From NCBI GenBank assembly GCA_018340805.1, contig JACMZG010001870.1:46741809-46805808 (forward strand): a DNA stretch of 64,000 nucleotides, read 5' to 3'. The notes beneath the pieces were generated by a model. It was not told the DNA's origin. It saw only the letters and a list, made by a program, of their open reading frames with translations, and did not search any database. This DNA comes from Microvelia longipes. Lineage: Eukaryota > Arthropoda > Insecta > Hemiptera > Veliidae. The translations under genes were made by a program, and so were the position numbers. This document shows positions 1-10,995 of this stretch, one piece after another (the first letter of the stretch is position 1; each line of letters begins with the position of its first letter).

Positions 1-113
1 AAATCACCTTACTATTATTATGGTGCCTGAGTTTCTTTGCTTATTGTTATGTACTTAGTAAACCTTAGTTATAGTTGCTAAGGTCACTGTCATATTTATG
101 CCAATGACATTAA

Positions 114-1208
114 GGCCCGTATTCAAGACGTTTTCCACATTTTCCTAACATTCTCCTAACACCTAACTTTTTCCTAACATTTTCCTAACTCCTAACATTC
201 TCCTAACACTCACCTTAGGTTTAGGTAAGGGAAATGTTTTTAAGCCACGAAATTTAAATGATCGTCCCCGTGTTATAAAAGCCATTTAGAGGCTTCGCAT
301 GATTTTTTTTTTTTTAGTAAGAACTTAGGTAGTTAAGTCAAAAAGTGATACCATTGTAAATAACGTAATATATCGCAAAATATCAATGTTATTAACTTAT
401 TACCTGGATTTACGACACACTTTGTCGTATTTATAACTATCTACATAAATTTACATAATACTGTTAATCCACTTACCTTACTATTAGGAGTTTACCCTGA
501 AATTCTTTTAACACAATCAGATTTTTATTTTCTATGGTCTGTTTGTGGCGGGCTATCGATTCAAAGAGGAAATTCAGTTGGTCCGGTGTGAATAATTCAG
601 CCATTATTACCCAAAAAATTTTACACAACCAAAAATGAATTTGATGACAAAATACGAAAAACAAAATTGTGTAAATGATTTAGCAAAATGAAAACAGTGT
701 TGCACTGATTAACAGGTCTTCATTTAGACACCTTTGGATTCGTTACAACCTGGTCCACGTTCAACTTGAAACGCTTGATACTGCTTTATTTATGAAAGCT
801 GTTACAATAATTGAACATTGTATTTGTATTAACTCTACTGTTTTACTGAAAACATATGTAAATAAAGTTTCTAATATATTTAAACATTCGCCAAAGCAAG
901 GCCGCATTGTTTGTTTATGACAAAGTGTGTCGTAAATCCAGGTAATAAGTTAATAACATTGATATTTGCGATATATTACGTTACTTACATTGGTATCACT
1001 TTTTGACATATCTACCTTAGGTCTTACTAAATAAAATCATGCGAAGCCTCTAAAAGACTTTTAAAACACGATAGGAGAACGTTAGGAAAATGTTAGGAGA
1101 ATGTTAGGAGTTAGGAAAATGTTAGGAAAAGTTAGGAAAATTAGGAAAAAGTTAGGAGAAGTTAGAAAATGTTAGGAAAATGTTAGGAAACGTCTTTGAA
1201 TACGGGCC
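114..1208. mobile_element. Long-TIR foldback DNA transposon, internally deleted
   Basis: Terminal inverted repeats of about 300 bp: the left end reads GGCCCGTATTCAAGACG and the right end is its reverse complement with one extra A. The outer part of each arm is a run of variable 8-12-bp units built on TTAGGA (CCTAAC on the other strand). The inner part (about 280-430 and 905-1075) is single-copy-like and also inverted. TTAA stands at both edges (110-113 and 1209-1212), so the target duplication could be TTAA, TTA or TA; this alone does not fix the superfamily. The interior keeps a short coding exon on the minus strand but no transposase, so the copy is non-autonomous. Subterminal TTAGG-type units may be protein-binding sites (inference). 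Confidence 0.85.
477..604 (-). pseudogene. First exon of a Myb/SANT-like DNA-binding protein, transposon remnant
   Basis: From an ATG at 604 the minus strand encodes about 42 residues beginning MAELFTPDQLNFLFES and continuing with a HK..IENK stretch. This matches the start of the Myb/SANT-like domain pattern FT..E...L..L...HK..IENK (helix 1 and following). The reading frame meets a consensus splice donor AAG|GTAAGT (exon end 477), so the ORF looks like exon 1 of a spliced gene. The rest of the Myb fold and any transposase are absent before the opposite arm. Two-gene transposons of the PIF/Harbinger type pair a Myb-like protein with a transposase, so this probably is the leftover 5' exon of the parental element's accessory gene. 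Family recognition is by eye from a short stretch. Confidence 0.5.
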
Positions 1209-1211
1209 TTA

Positions 1212-1776
1212 ATCTTATTCTAGGTGATAGACAGTAACATAGATATGAGAGAGTATATTATATAGATGGGTCTCTTGAGCTCGAAAATAATTCTAGTGCA
1301 CTGCTAGCGCGTTCTAGCGGTGTGCCCCTCATATTACACTTTTTAAAATGTTCCCACTCTTTTTTAAACTGTTAATTTTATTGCTTTGATTTTAAAATTA
1401 AAGTATTAGTTATTTTTGAATTTAATTTTATTAAAGCTAAAAGCAAAGTTTATAAAATTATGATATTTATAAAAAAATTTACGAAAAAAAAATAAAAATA
1501 ATGCATAACAAAGAGTCAAAATACTTATTGATAGTTGTAATTTATACTTAATAATTCACAGGACAAATTTTAATACTAGGTATAACAGCTCTCTTAATTT
1601 TTCCATTTGGTTGGATGTAGTCATCATATTTCAATTGTTTCTTATAAAACAGTTTTATACTTGTATACATCTGCAGGCTTCATATTTAACAGACGTACAA
1701 TGCCAATGAATTCCGTCAATTTTTTAATCCTATTTAGTGAATCTTTCACTGAATGTAGAAACCTGATAATTTAAGA
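1212..1776. other. AT-rich spacer, with the start of a repeat shared with 6.87-7.37 kb
   Basis: No gene seen at 1212-1500. From about 1505 the sequence matches 6872 onward (AACAAAGAGTCAAAATACT, then GTATACATCTGCAGGCTTCA at about 1663 and 6958), so 1505-3200 and 6870-7375 are two copies of one dispersed repeat. Blocks at 1881-1930 and 2200-2276 match 7150-7213 and 7220-7300. The copies differ by indels and by a transposon present only in the first. Confidence 0.6.
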
Positions 1777-1782
1777 ATATAT

Positions 1783-1870
<88 letters not shown>

Positions 1871-1882
1871 TATATATATATT
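1777..1882. repeat. (TA)n microsatellite
   Basis: About 105 bp of TA dinucleotides with a few TAATAT interruptions. It sits inside the 1.5-3.2 kb repeat copy and is absent at the same place in the 7-kb copy, which has only a short AT stretch. Confidence 0.95.
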
Positions 1883-2199
1883 TATTATTCACATGATCAG
1901 TTGAAAATGTAATTATTTGGAAAAAAACAAAACTGAACATCTTATTAAGATTAGAAGCATTATTGTTTTTATCTCGTATTGCATTATGTAAATAAATAAA
2001 TAAATAAATAACACCTTTTTTTTTTCTTTTACAAAGGAATCAAAATATAAAAATTGGTAAAAACAAAAATAGAAAATAAAAGGGGCATGGCTCAGTTTTA
2101 TGTGAATATCGTATTGCATTATCTTCGGTTCTAAACAAATTATAAAAAATCTAAGACTGAACTTTTTAATCCGGTTTACTAAAAGACCTGTTTTAAGCT

Positions 2200-3200
2200 T
2201 ATGGACCCAAAACAACTGATGTTGGTAGACTGATGTTACTACAAATTTTCAATTCTTTAGCGTAAATACACTGGGATAGAGTGATGTAGAGATTCATACA
2301 ATAGGGGTGGGGGAGGGAACAGTGTCTAACTCCCCCGAAATAAAGCTGCTTTAGATGGACCTGCCCTGGTTCACCCTTTCTCCGCTAGTGGCGGGTCAGT
2401 TCACCTTGTTCCCTATATAAATAATTATTTCTTCAATTCTAAGGTTGAAATTATTTAAAAGGGTCTTTAACAATGTTAAAAATTGTATTAATTATTTTAA
2501 AGGTATAATTTTAAAAAATTATAAAAAAAATAACGCTGTGTTAATTTTAAGTAGACCTGATATCGTGATAACCATGATTTGTAGACAAATATCAAAAATG
2601 TTTGTAAACAAACATCAAACCGGGAAATTATAAATTTAATTTACGTCTTCGTTGTCTCATTATAATACACCTTTCGTAACACACGTTATCCTATTTTATA
2701 AAAAACAAATATCTCATAAGCTACTAAAAAAGAAAAAAAGTCAATGAATAAGATAAAAATTGTCTTGTTTACATTTTTTATAAACATAAATAGAAGTATC
2801 GATTTAAACTGATAACAAAAGTGATAAGAGAACAAGGTGAAAACTAGCGCTCGGTGCGGTAGTTGATGCAACTAATCTCAGTTTTTTTTGGAGCCACCTA
2901 AAACCAGGGAGTTAGACCACTGTGTCCCCCCGCCCCGACCCCAACTGTATGAATTTCTACATTACTTTACACTGGGAGCTACGATGATAACAGACACACA
3001 CACACATATTGACAAGCAACATTGTAAAAAACACTTAGGCATAAAAACATTTAGGCCTAAAAACACTTAGACCTAAAAACATTTAGGCCTTAAAACACCT
3101 CAAACGGATAATTCATATGACATCCCGTTCTCAGGTTTTTTTTGCAAACAAAACTTTCTCTATATACCTACGGAAAGAGAAGAAAAATAAAAACGTATTT
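2200..3200 (+). repeat. R2 dispersed repeat, copy 1 (split by a hAT MITE)
   Basis: R2 is the commonest local family. Its recognisable core runs from GTAGACTGATTTTTGTACC through CTCTAGCATAAATACACTGG, GCTACGATGATAACA, a (CA)n tract, AGGAGGTCTTAAAAACACC, AAACGGATAATTCCGGTGAC and TATACCTACGGTATAAATG. Here the left half ends at 2276 and the right half resumes at 2970, with an insertion between. No ORF is conserved among copies. The class of element is unknown. Confidence 0.75.
2277..2969. mobile_element. hAT-type MITE with 8-bp target duplication
   Basis: 693 bp. The 8-bp CACTGGGA occurs immediately left (2269-2276) and right (2970-2977). The ends are inverted: left TAGAGTGATGTAGAGATTCA, right (reverse complement) TAAAGTAATGTAGAAATTCA, with similarity continuing about 65 bp. 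Both start YARNG, the hAT consensus, and 8-bp duplications are the hAT signature. The related repeat at 7215-7375 has the uninterrupted site with a single CACTGGGA, which serves as an empty-site control. No transposase frame is present, so it is non-autonomous. Confidence 0.9.
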
Positions 3201-3729
3201 TGGTGCACAAAGCTAATGTATAAAATGATCCGAAAAGTAATGAAACAGTTAATAAAAGTTCGAATACTTTCTGATCGTATTGAAAACTTCCATAGGACGG
3301 AACAATTAAAAGCATTTTAATTAAGTAAGAGAACAAAAGAAAGAAACAAAGATTTATAAAGAGATAAAAGGGATTAAATGAAACAATAACATTAAAATAA
3401 CATTTAACTCACTTTGCGCGAAAAAATAAGAAGTAAAAAAATAAAGCTTTTTTACAAATAAGTTTGCTCAGGAAAAAGTTTCCTAAAAAACTGTCTCTGA
3501 TTAAAAATACTTGCCTTTTCCATTACTGTGTATTCTACGCTTGGATTCACGCTGGCGTGGAAACATAATAGGCAAAAGATTAAAAGGAGAGTTATTGGGT
3601 TACAATGCTTGTTGTATTTTATTCTTGTTTTTTTTTTTTAATATTTTTTAACATTTTTTATTGAGTAATACAACAAGAATTAAATAAATAAAGTTTGTCT
3701 TTCCACAGATGATTTATTATTATAAAACA

Positions 3730-3767
3730 AAGCCAGCTTTCAACCTGAACGGTCATCATCAGTGCCG
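3730..3767 (-). ncRNA. Hammerhead-like ribozyme core, left arm
   Basis: Reverse complement of 3756-3762 is CTGATGA and of 3738-3741 is GAAA. Between them lies a small stem (GACC with GGTT, one G-T pair, 5-nt loop). After GAAA, AGC and GCT can form a 3-bp helix III. Helix I is weak. Activity is not shown by sequence alone. Confidence 0.45.
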
Positions 3768-3800
3768 GTGAGATGAGTCTAGATTACTTTTTTAGCCGGT

Positions 3801-3853
3801 TTCTGAGGCCAAGGCATGTATAAGAATCTTATACATACCTTGGCCTCAGAAAC
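3801..3853. repeat. Short palindrome (about 23-bp arms)
   Basis: TTCTGAGGCCAAGGCATGTA is followed by its inverted copy with one mismatch, ending CCTTGGCCTCAGAAA. It begins right at the inner edge of the left arm of the surrounding element. Confidence 0.85.
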
Positions 3854-4183
3854 TTTATTACTACAGAAAATTATTAACATAATTCAAAACTCTTTTACTT
3901 AATTTTAAATAATTTAAGTTAGATATAAATAGTAATGTACATTTATCAAGTAAAATACATTTTAAAACATACTATATCAATCTACATAAATAATCCTAAA
4001 ATCAAAAATAACAATTGTAGGTAAAGTATTTTATAGATATATTAACTATCAGAAAAATGACCCTGTACCTTGAGCAGTTACTAGCCGTAAGAGGGGAGTT
4101 AGACATTACCCATGTAAGATTATAATACTTTAATTTGATAATAAATAATAAACAAAACAAATAAATAAATAAATATTTAAATA

Positions 4184-4386
4184 GATGTGTGTGTATGTAT
4201 ATGTATATATATGTACGTGTGTGTATGTGTGTATATTATATATGTGGATACGTATGCATGTGTGTATGTATGTGTGTGTATATGTATGTATGTATGTATG
4301 TGTATGTGTGTGTATATATATGTATATGTGTGGTGTGCGTGTATATGTATGTATGTGTGTTTGCATATGTATATGTTTGTGTACAA
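4184..4386. repeat. TG/TA-rich microsatellite
   Basis: About 200 bp of (TG)n, (TATG)n and (TA)n mixtures. All six frames are open because of the simple composition, which explains several apparent ORFs on both strands; none is a gene. Confidence 0.95.
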
Positions 4387-4717
4387 ATAAATAATACAAA
4401 AATACAAATAAATAAATTTATTATAAAATCCATTGAATTATATTAAATTTATAATAACATAGGTTAAGTTCTAGAAATTACTAACATAGGTTAAGTTTAT
4501 GTCTAGATTAAGTAGTTACTAGTGCTAAAAACTATCTATGTACAGAGTTAAGGAACTCCCTCTCCGCAGCGCAAAGCGCAAGCTTTATAGCGGAGAGGTA
4601 GCCTTGTTTTTAATATATTATGTATGTCATGTAAATATTGTAAAACCAATTATTTAATAAAGGCATTTAAAAAAAAAAAAAAAAAAAACCGGCTAAAAAG
4701 TAATCTAGACTCATCTC

Positions 4718-4762
4718 AGCGGCACTGATGATGACCGTTCAGGTTGAAAGCTGGCTTTGTTT
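4718..4762 (+). ncRNA. Hammerhead-like ribozyme core, right arm
   Basis: CTGATGA at 4725-4731, stem II GACC/GGTT with a GTTCA loop, GAAA at 4746-4749, then AGC..GCT able to form helix III. It is the inverted partner of the core at 3730-3767. Helix I pairing is only a few base pairs with wobbles, so this is weaker than the 17-kb motif. Confidence 0.45.
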
Positions 4763-4808
4763 TATAATAATAAATCATCTGTGGAAAGACAAACTTTATT
4801 TATTTATA

Positions 4809-5740
4809 AGCTTATTCCACATCTCTGTATTTATCGGATCAACAAGAATTATTGTTACAAGTATTAAGGCTGATATAGCTGTAATGGCTTAAAAAGACTT
4901 GTTAGAGAAACAATCCAGCGATTGCACTCTTTCGGAAGTTTTAAATACTTAAACATAAAAGTTAACTGGAAAAGAATATAAATAATAGATAGAAAGTAGA
5001 AATAAGTGTTTAGAAAATGACAAATAATAAACTATTAGATAGATAAGATATTGGCTAATGAACTAGATACATATAATAGATAGAAATGGCAAACTAGATT
5101 ATGTTCTTATTTAAGGATCCTGCAACCCCCCGACAGAGGTAAAATAATTCAACAAGGAGCACACTTGTGCCTCCTATTCTCGCCTCGCCAGCTGTCGGGG
5201 GCAGTGAAACCCTATTTAGAGGGTTAATTTATTTTAATCTTAAAATTAACTTTGATGACAGAATTATCCATAAATGGCCTGAACATTTAAAATTAAACTA
5301 TTTATTATGATTAAAGATGACTAAAACAAAGATTAAAGATAATTGAAGAGCGAAGAGGTAACAACAGGTGGTGAAAAAAACAAACGCATATACACTCGAA
5401 GAAAAACAGTAAGGACTCATTGAGTCAGGTCACATAATACATAAGAAAACTAAAGTTGCATGGCGATCATATAAAACTCTCTCCATAGAGACAATAGCGG
5501 TATTATATCTCCTATGATCTTCATATACCTGCCATCTCAGATCTTCTAACTTCCTAACTGTAGACTCTGGCAAGGGGAGCGTTTGTGGCCACGCTAAAGG
5601 ATCCTTTTTAACCCTCCGTTAAGTCAAGGCCCGGTCGCAAGTCCGTTGGTCAGAGTATAACTTTTGGTCGTCTACAGCTTGACACCTACCTTTAACTAGT
5701 CAGTTTTTATGTGTTTATGTAATTTTTGTCTTTAAGAATA
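4809..5740. other. Non-coding spacer with one GC hairpin
   Basis: Mostly AT-rich sequence without a convincing frame. At 5126-5204 an inverted pair CCCCCCGACAG / CTGTCGGGGGC encloses about 55 bp. GGATCC motifs recur near 5116 and 5599. Nothing else recognised. Confidence 0.4.
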
Positions 5741-5746
5741 GAGTAT

Positions 5747-5818
<72 letters not shown>

Positions 5819-5822
5819 ATAT
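5741..5822. repeat. (TA)n microsatellite
   Basis: About 80 bp of TA with TAATAT interruptions. Confidence 0.95.
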
Positions 5823-6417
5823 TATTGTGTGTTATGTATAAACAAAGTTCTGCAGCAATAAAACATTATTTTACAGCCTGGTTACATAGTCTACTAATTG
5901 GCTGCGATAAAATATTTCTTTCAACCATGAATGTGGAATGTTTTAAGTGTTACAACGTTTCACAGGATAAAATGTTAATATTGCTACGTTTGGAAAGTTC
6001 GATACGCTAACTTAAATTAATAGTCGAGAACTATTTGAACTTTTAAGTATGTATCTTTAGCGTAGGTTATATATTGAATGTATTGGTTGACGTAGATATT
6101 TTCTAAATACATTTTTGTGTCCATCTTAATTTTGTCTGAACTTTTGAAATTTTAAATCTCTTATTTTGCGATGTTATGAACATCCACTGAAAACTTCTCC
6201 CTAGACTTCTAACGTTTCATTTTACTCTCAAATATTTAAGTTCTTCCTTTTTAGTACCTTACTTATATAGGACATACTTTACAAGTATTTTGAGGGTAAA
6301 ACTTAAATACAACTTATCAAAAGACTTAATCTTGAGATGAACAACATAGTAAAAAGTAGAAACCAATTTTTAAAAAGAATTTGATAAAGATTAGGTATAT
6401 TTATTCTGTTCTAGGAA

Positions 6418-6860
6418 TAATACTAATATAGAAGGAGCATAAGACCGTAAAAAAAATGTAATTCCACTGATAACACGAAAGCCGGTTGACTGATGGTCTT
6501 AAGTAGGGGTACCACCCTAGCAAAAAAACATTATTTTTATAAAAGTGTCATATTCGTAAATATCTACTAATGATCAATGATCGTAAGGAGCAAATATAAT
6601 AACTTAAAAAACCTGCTAAGTATTCAATAAAATCGGTTTTAGGTTTTAGCAAAAGGATAGCGAAATAAAAGAATCTACAATTAGTTGACGAGGACTACTT
6701 TTAACACAATTTTAAATAAAAACGTTAAAATGCTTAAAATGTAGTAATTTACTGATATTCATATTAGTATTTTATTAATAATCGATCATTAATTAATGAT
6801 AAAACATAATAATTTAGCAACCGGAAGTATTGCCATCTTTTTTTTAAGAATATTGTATAT
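6418..6860. repeat. R1 dispersed repeat, copy A
   Basis: One end has ATAGAAGGAGCATAAGACCG..GGTACCACCCTA; the other has ATCATTAATTAATGATAAAA and AGCAACCGGAAGTATTGCCA. Related copies: about 15045-15335, 22400-22770, 24083-25325, and a fragment at 7388-7470 in reverse orientation. No terminal inverted repeat or ORF is clear. 5823-6417 just before it is AT-rich spacer with nothing recognised. Confidence 0.65.
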
Positions 6861-6869
6861 TGTTAATGA

Positions 6870-7375
6870 GTAACAAAGAGTCAAAATACTAATTGATAGT
6901 TGTATCTTTATATTTAATAATTCACAAAAATACGTGCCCCCAGTGCCCCCAGATACTTGTATACATCTGCAGGCTTCATATTTAACAGACGTACATTGCC
7001 AATGAATTCCGTCCATTTTTTAATCCTATTTAAAGAATCTTTCACTGAATGTGGAAACCTGATACATTTAAGATAATATAAATGTATCAGAATTACCAAT
7101 CAGAATGTACCAAAATTACCAAATATGTTTTATTTATTGTATTGTTGTATTTATTATTCACATGATCAGTTGAAAATGTAATTCTTTGGAAAAAAACAAA
7201 ACTGAAAATCTTATTAATATTAAGCTTATGGACCCAAAACAACTGATGTTGGTAGACTGATGTTAATACAAATTTTCAATTCTTTAGCGTAAATACACTG
7301 GGAGCTACGATGATAACAGACACACACACACATATTGACAAGCAACATTGTAAAAAACACTTAGGCCTAAAATCA
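6870..7375 (+). repeat. Second copy of the 1.5-3.2 kb repeat; intact R2 target site
   Basis: Matches 1505-3045 in order but without the (TA)n tract and without the hAT insertion, so AAATACACTGGGAGCTACGA is continuous at about 7291-7310. The R2-like part is 7215-7375. Confidence 0.75.
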
Positions 7376-7762
7376 CTACTTACTTACTTGGGGGCAGCAT
7401 TACTTAAGACCACCAGTGAACGGGCTTTACTGTTATATATAGTATTATTCCAAGTTTCTGTTATTTTAGGTTGTATATTACACATGTTTAAAAAGATTTG
7501 AAGAAAATTAAAAATAATCAATAATGGCGAACAAATAAAACTCAATGACAGAGAAAATCTAAAACGGCATGAACATACCAAACTGCAGACTCAAAGGTCA
7601 AGAATCTCTCCTCATATTAAATTTCAAAAAATACTTCAAAAAAGGAATAAGTAAAGAGAAAAAGTTTGTGTTGAAATTTGAAAAGTTGTGTGAAAAATTA
7701 AGCTCGTATTTTTTTAAGTTGAAGAAGACCACTCGACTCTTAAAGTTTAATAGGACTTCGTA

Positions 7763-7792
7763 ATGGACTTACTTCAGCTTGAAAAAGAGTTG
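7763..7792 (+). CDS. Speculative short first exon (MDLLQLEKEL) with consensus donor
   Basis: An ATG at 7763 opens MDLLQLEKEL and runs into TTG|GTAAGT, a near-ideal splice donor (GT at 7793). Upstream, 7569-7760 holds a Lys/Leu-rich open frame in another register that I do not recognise. With ten codons this may be chance. No downstream acceptor exon was linked to it. Confidence 0.15.
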
Positions 7793-7901
7793 GTAAGTAG
7801 TTTTTGTAAGCAGACATTCTTTTTTTTAGTTTTTCAATTATATTTTAAGTTTCTTACTTTTTAATTTGTAGAAAGTAATGTCTTTTTTTTATTTAACTAA
7901 T

Positions 7902-8026
7902 TACGGGTGATTTGCGATGAAGTCACTATTTTTACGGGTGATCTTCGATGAAGTCACTATTTTTACGAGTAATTTGCGATGAAGCCACTATTGTGAGGGG
8001 TGATTTGCATTGAAGCGACAATTTTT
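7902..8026. repeat. 31-bp tandem repeat, four copies
   Basis: Unit close to GGGTGATTTGCGATGAAGTC followed by ACTATTTTTAC; four diverging units. Confidence 0.9.
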
Positions 8027-8690
8027 GCTCTTATGAAGCATTAGTTAATATTGACTCCAACTACAAGTTTATCCTTTTCTCAACAGCCTATAAATAAATA
8101 AATATTTACTGCTACATAACTAAAACAAAGGGACCTTAAGCGAATTTTCAAATGTAATGGTAAAAATACGTGCTTTGTTTATATTATATCAATTATTGAC
8201 ATGATTCGCTTGACATGTATATGTCAATCAATAAAACCAGAACTAAGCCTGATAATACAATGAAACTTCGTATGCTTGTGAACCATTCATAGTAGTATAT
8301 TTTTGAAAAAAAATGCCGCCCCATCTAACACTATATAAAGATTTGTGATTTTTTTAAATATTTGTGGGGTAATTTTTGTGGGTTAATGACATCACACATA
8401 TTTCATAAACAATAGGGTTCGGGACATTAACAAGGTTGCTTTTTGTGCCAAGTTTAACCTACGTATCCCATAGAAACGTCTAGGACGCAAAAGTCTCGTA
8501 CATACATAAACCTCAACAATATATATATATATTCTTGATCAATTGGAGAGACCTCCAATTTAAAAAATTTACCTCCCCCCTTCATGACCCCAATCTCATA
8601 ATTCTTTGAAAATTCGCTAAAAACAAAAAGAAAGGTGATTTTCTTACTACACCTAGATCTTGATCTAAAATATCTCTTTTGTATGACTAC
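8027..8690. other. AT-rich spacer, nothing assigned
   Basis: No coding frame or recognised repeat apart from a short (TA)n at about 8519-8530. Confidence 0.4.
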
Positions 8691-9745
8691 TTGCGTGCCA
8701 AATCTCATATTAATTGTAACATTTGTTCGCGTTTTATGAGTTTTAGAAATGTTTGTTGATTCATTATTGCGGAAAGCTCAAGTACACATAGACTGTTTTT
8801 TACGAAGTTTCAACTTTCTAGCACATATAAAACAAAACTCTCCTTGGGGTTTTCAGTCAATAGAGTTTTCTTTGAGTTTTTTTACTTGGAGCAACGACAC
8901 ACGCACACTTATAGACAGAAAACTTTGTGAGGCCTTAATAAGGATGTTGAATAAAGGGGATGACGCATTAAGGAACATTTCTGACCCCATGGAAGTTGTA
9001 TGAGATAGAGAAATAGTAGCAAACTTACCGTCCCTTAGGTTATAATTAAAAAAGGCGCCAAACGCAGGTTATGTAGCTAAGTTGTTATACAATTCTTGGT
9101 TGTCGAGTTTGCTTCTCAACTTTATTCAGTGTCAAGTCATTTGTTCTTATATTTTACATTTTGGACTCCAGGTAGCCACTTTAGTGAGAGTAATTGAAGC
9201 TTTACCGTTTACTTTTCATAGAGAGTAAGTTAAATGTGTTAATATTTTGTTTTTTTGGCCTAGTGAAATGTTTTGCTAGTTTTCAAGATTCAATTTTGGT
9301 TGTAATGTTCTTAATTTTCTTTAATGTTGTTAATTTTAAGCAATATTAACAAAAAAACAGTTAAAAAGTATGAACTTTTTTCAATTTGTTTATAACCTTC
9401 GCAAGCAAAACAATGGGAAACCCATTGAGAGTTAAGTTTGCCTCTAAATTTTAAGACCTGCGCTGCTATAAGGATCATAAGCATGCGCAGTTCGTACCAA
9501 GCATGTGCAGTTGGTTTTTGACGTGTGTTTCATGTTGCATTCTTCTCTATGTTTTGATTTTCGATTGGGTCACTTTGTTGAATGGCAATTCGACTTAGTG
9601 CGTCATCCCCTTTATTCAACATCCTTGGGCCTTAATAACACTTGAAACGGATAATTCAGGTGACGTCCCGGTTCCGATAATTTTTTGCAAACACAATACT
9701 CCTCCTGTATACCTACGGTATAAATTTTAAAAAGTGAAAATCGAG
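8690..9745 (+). repeat. R2 copy split by a Mutator-like MITE
   Basis: The left part (8690-8939) and right part (9628-9745) together make one R2 copy. The join corresponds to the R2 consensus AGGTCTTAAAAACACC, here GAGGCCTTAATAACACTTG, confirming a single insertion between. Confidence 0.75.
8940..9627. mobile_element. MITE with AAGGATGTTGAATAAAGG termini, copy 1
   Basis: About 690 bp. The left end AAGGATGTTGAATAAAGGGG with GATGACGCA is mirrored at the right end (TGCGTCATCCCCTTTATTCA, then ACATCCTT). GGCCTTAAT occurs on both sides (8931-8939 and 9628-9636), a 9-bp (possibly 10-bp) duplication, which fits Mutator-like elements. The interior has no transposase. Relatives: 11071-11592 (opposite orientation) and a decayed copy near 34655-35108. 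Confidence 0.8.
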
Positions 9746-10548
9746 GGCAGAACTCCTCAAGCCGGTCAAATTTCTTTTTACTACCGGAAAACGTATTGTG
9801 TTTTCCTAAAGTAAATTTTGTAAAGTTTGAATTGTCTAAAGTAAACAAATTCATAAAATTTTGAACTGAGTTTGTGATTTTTGGTTTCTTTTTGTTTGCG
9901 TAAAATAGACTTGAAAACTTTCCTTGGGGTTTTCAGTCAATAGAGTTTTCTTTGAGTTTTTTATCTCTTTGATTCAATCTACTGAAAAGTAACAAATAAG
10001 ATTCTTAGTTTTGGTTTCAAGTCGTGCAGATATGGGATCGCTTGAAATCGATGCATGGTCTTCGTTAAAGTTGAGAAAAGTCGTGCGATCGCTTCAGTGA
10101 CTTCGTGTAGCTTCGACCTCTCGTCTGTCGACACCAAACTTTTCTGTGTTTTCCCCTGAACTTGTAAATCCCTTACATTCTGATACTCCTTAGCCCTTTC
10201 TTCACTAAAAGTGGTTTTTCTTAAAGTTTTATCTGAGAAATGTTACAGCAACATTTTTTTTGGGTGAAGTAATTTGTTAAAAAGTTTCATCTCTTGAAAG
10301 TTTTCTATTTTAACTTTTTCTAAGGTTATCCATTCAACTTGGTTGTTACTTCTTTCCCACTAATATTTTATTACTTGCTGAAGAGTTATTAGTGGGTTGT
10401 AGTGGGGGCATGAGTAGGGGCAGGTAGATCGAACTAGAAGAAATAAACCGACACACGTGTTTATACATCAAGTGTGTTTTTAGCAAATTGTAATAGAAAA
10501 TACGCTTATAACCTATTTTTATCTATTTCTTCTAATCATCAACCTTGG
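9746..10548. other. Spacer; a 44-bp block repeats 8838-8885
   Basis: CTTGGGGTTTTCAGTCAATA and its continuation at 9914-9960 duplicates 8840-8885 almost perfectly. The rest shows no gene. The block probably belongs to an R2 neighbour sequence. Confidence 0.5.
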
Positions 10549-10995
10549 GAGTCACCCGTGGTGTAGTGGTTACGCGGCCAATACAGAATGAATGGACTTT
10601 AAACTGCCGAGTTTTTAGTCACGGGTTCAATGCCAGCACGGTCCTCTGGGATTTTTATGAGAGGGATAAAAATTCTGCTGGCCACGTCCTTCAGGAGGGA
10701 CGTAAAGCCGGTGGTCTCAAGCCTGTGCGTTGTCAGGTACTCGTTAAAGATCCCTTACCCTAAATGAAACTGGGTATAGGCAAAATTTAGGACCCTCAAA
10801 GTAGATTGATTATAATAAGGTGTGTCTGCCTTGTAGTCTGAAGTGTATGGAGGTTGGGTTTAACAGTGAGGGCACGCGTTGTTCCCAGTTTTCACTAGAC
10901 TATATGAGTCAGTGAAGATATGTATGATTGCTTGAAAAAAGCATTAGAGGAACCATAGAAATTCACGGCTCTTCTGTCTAGATTAGATGGAATTT
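10549..10995 (+). mobile_element. tRNA-derived SINE family 1 (S1)
   Basis: Head GAGTCACCCGTGGTGTAGTGG contains an A-box (TGGTGTAGTGG); about 60 nt on is a B-box (GGTTCAATGCC). The body includes GGGACGTAAAGCCGGTGGTC and GTACTCGTTAAAGATCCCTTAC, highly conserved in every local copy. The distal part ends at CTTCTGTCTAGATTAGATGG. This copy lacks the terminal (TACTAC)n tail found in longer ones. The open frame across it is incidental. Confidence 0.85.

Larger units (their letters stand above)
3681..4808. mobile_element. Inverted-end element, probably Penelope-like, with hammerhead-like cores
   Basis: Arms of about 120 bp are near-perfect inverted copies: 3681-3800 and 4688-4808, each including AAAGCCAGCTTTCAACCTG or its complement. 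Read outward, each arm holds CTGATGA, a short stem (GACC/GGTT) and GAAA, the conserved core of hammerhead ribozymes (see separate entries). Hammerheads in terminal repeats, in direct or inverted arrangement, are known from Penelope-like retroelements. The interior (about 0.9 kb) has no RT or GIY-YIG frame, contains a TA/TG microsatellite, and ends with AATAAA followed by about 17 A (4662-4687) just inside the right arm. Nearest flanks both contain CAACAAGAATT (about 3671 and 4841), a possible target duplication not directly adjacent to the arms. Confidence 0.6.

Noticed and set aside
133..240. Possible interstitial telomere repeat (TTAGG-like units)
   Set aside because: Spacing is irregular and the tract is mirrored at 1080-1190 as part of transposon arms, so it is subterminal transposon sequence.
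4130..4446. Overlapping open frames on both strands (Cys/Val/Tyr and His/Thr/Tyr rich)
   Set aside because: TG/TA microsatellite gives open frames in all registers.
10545..10763. 72-residue plus-strand frame
   Set aside because: Falls entirely within an S1 SINE head and body.
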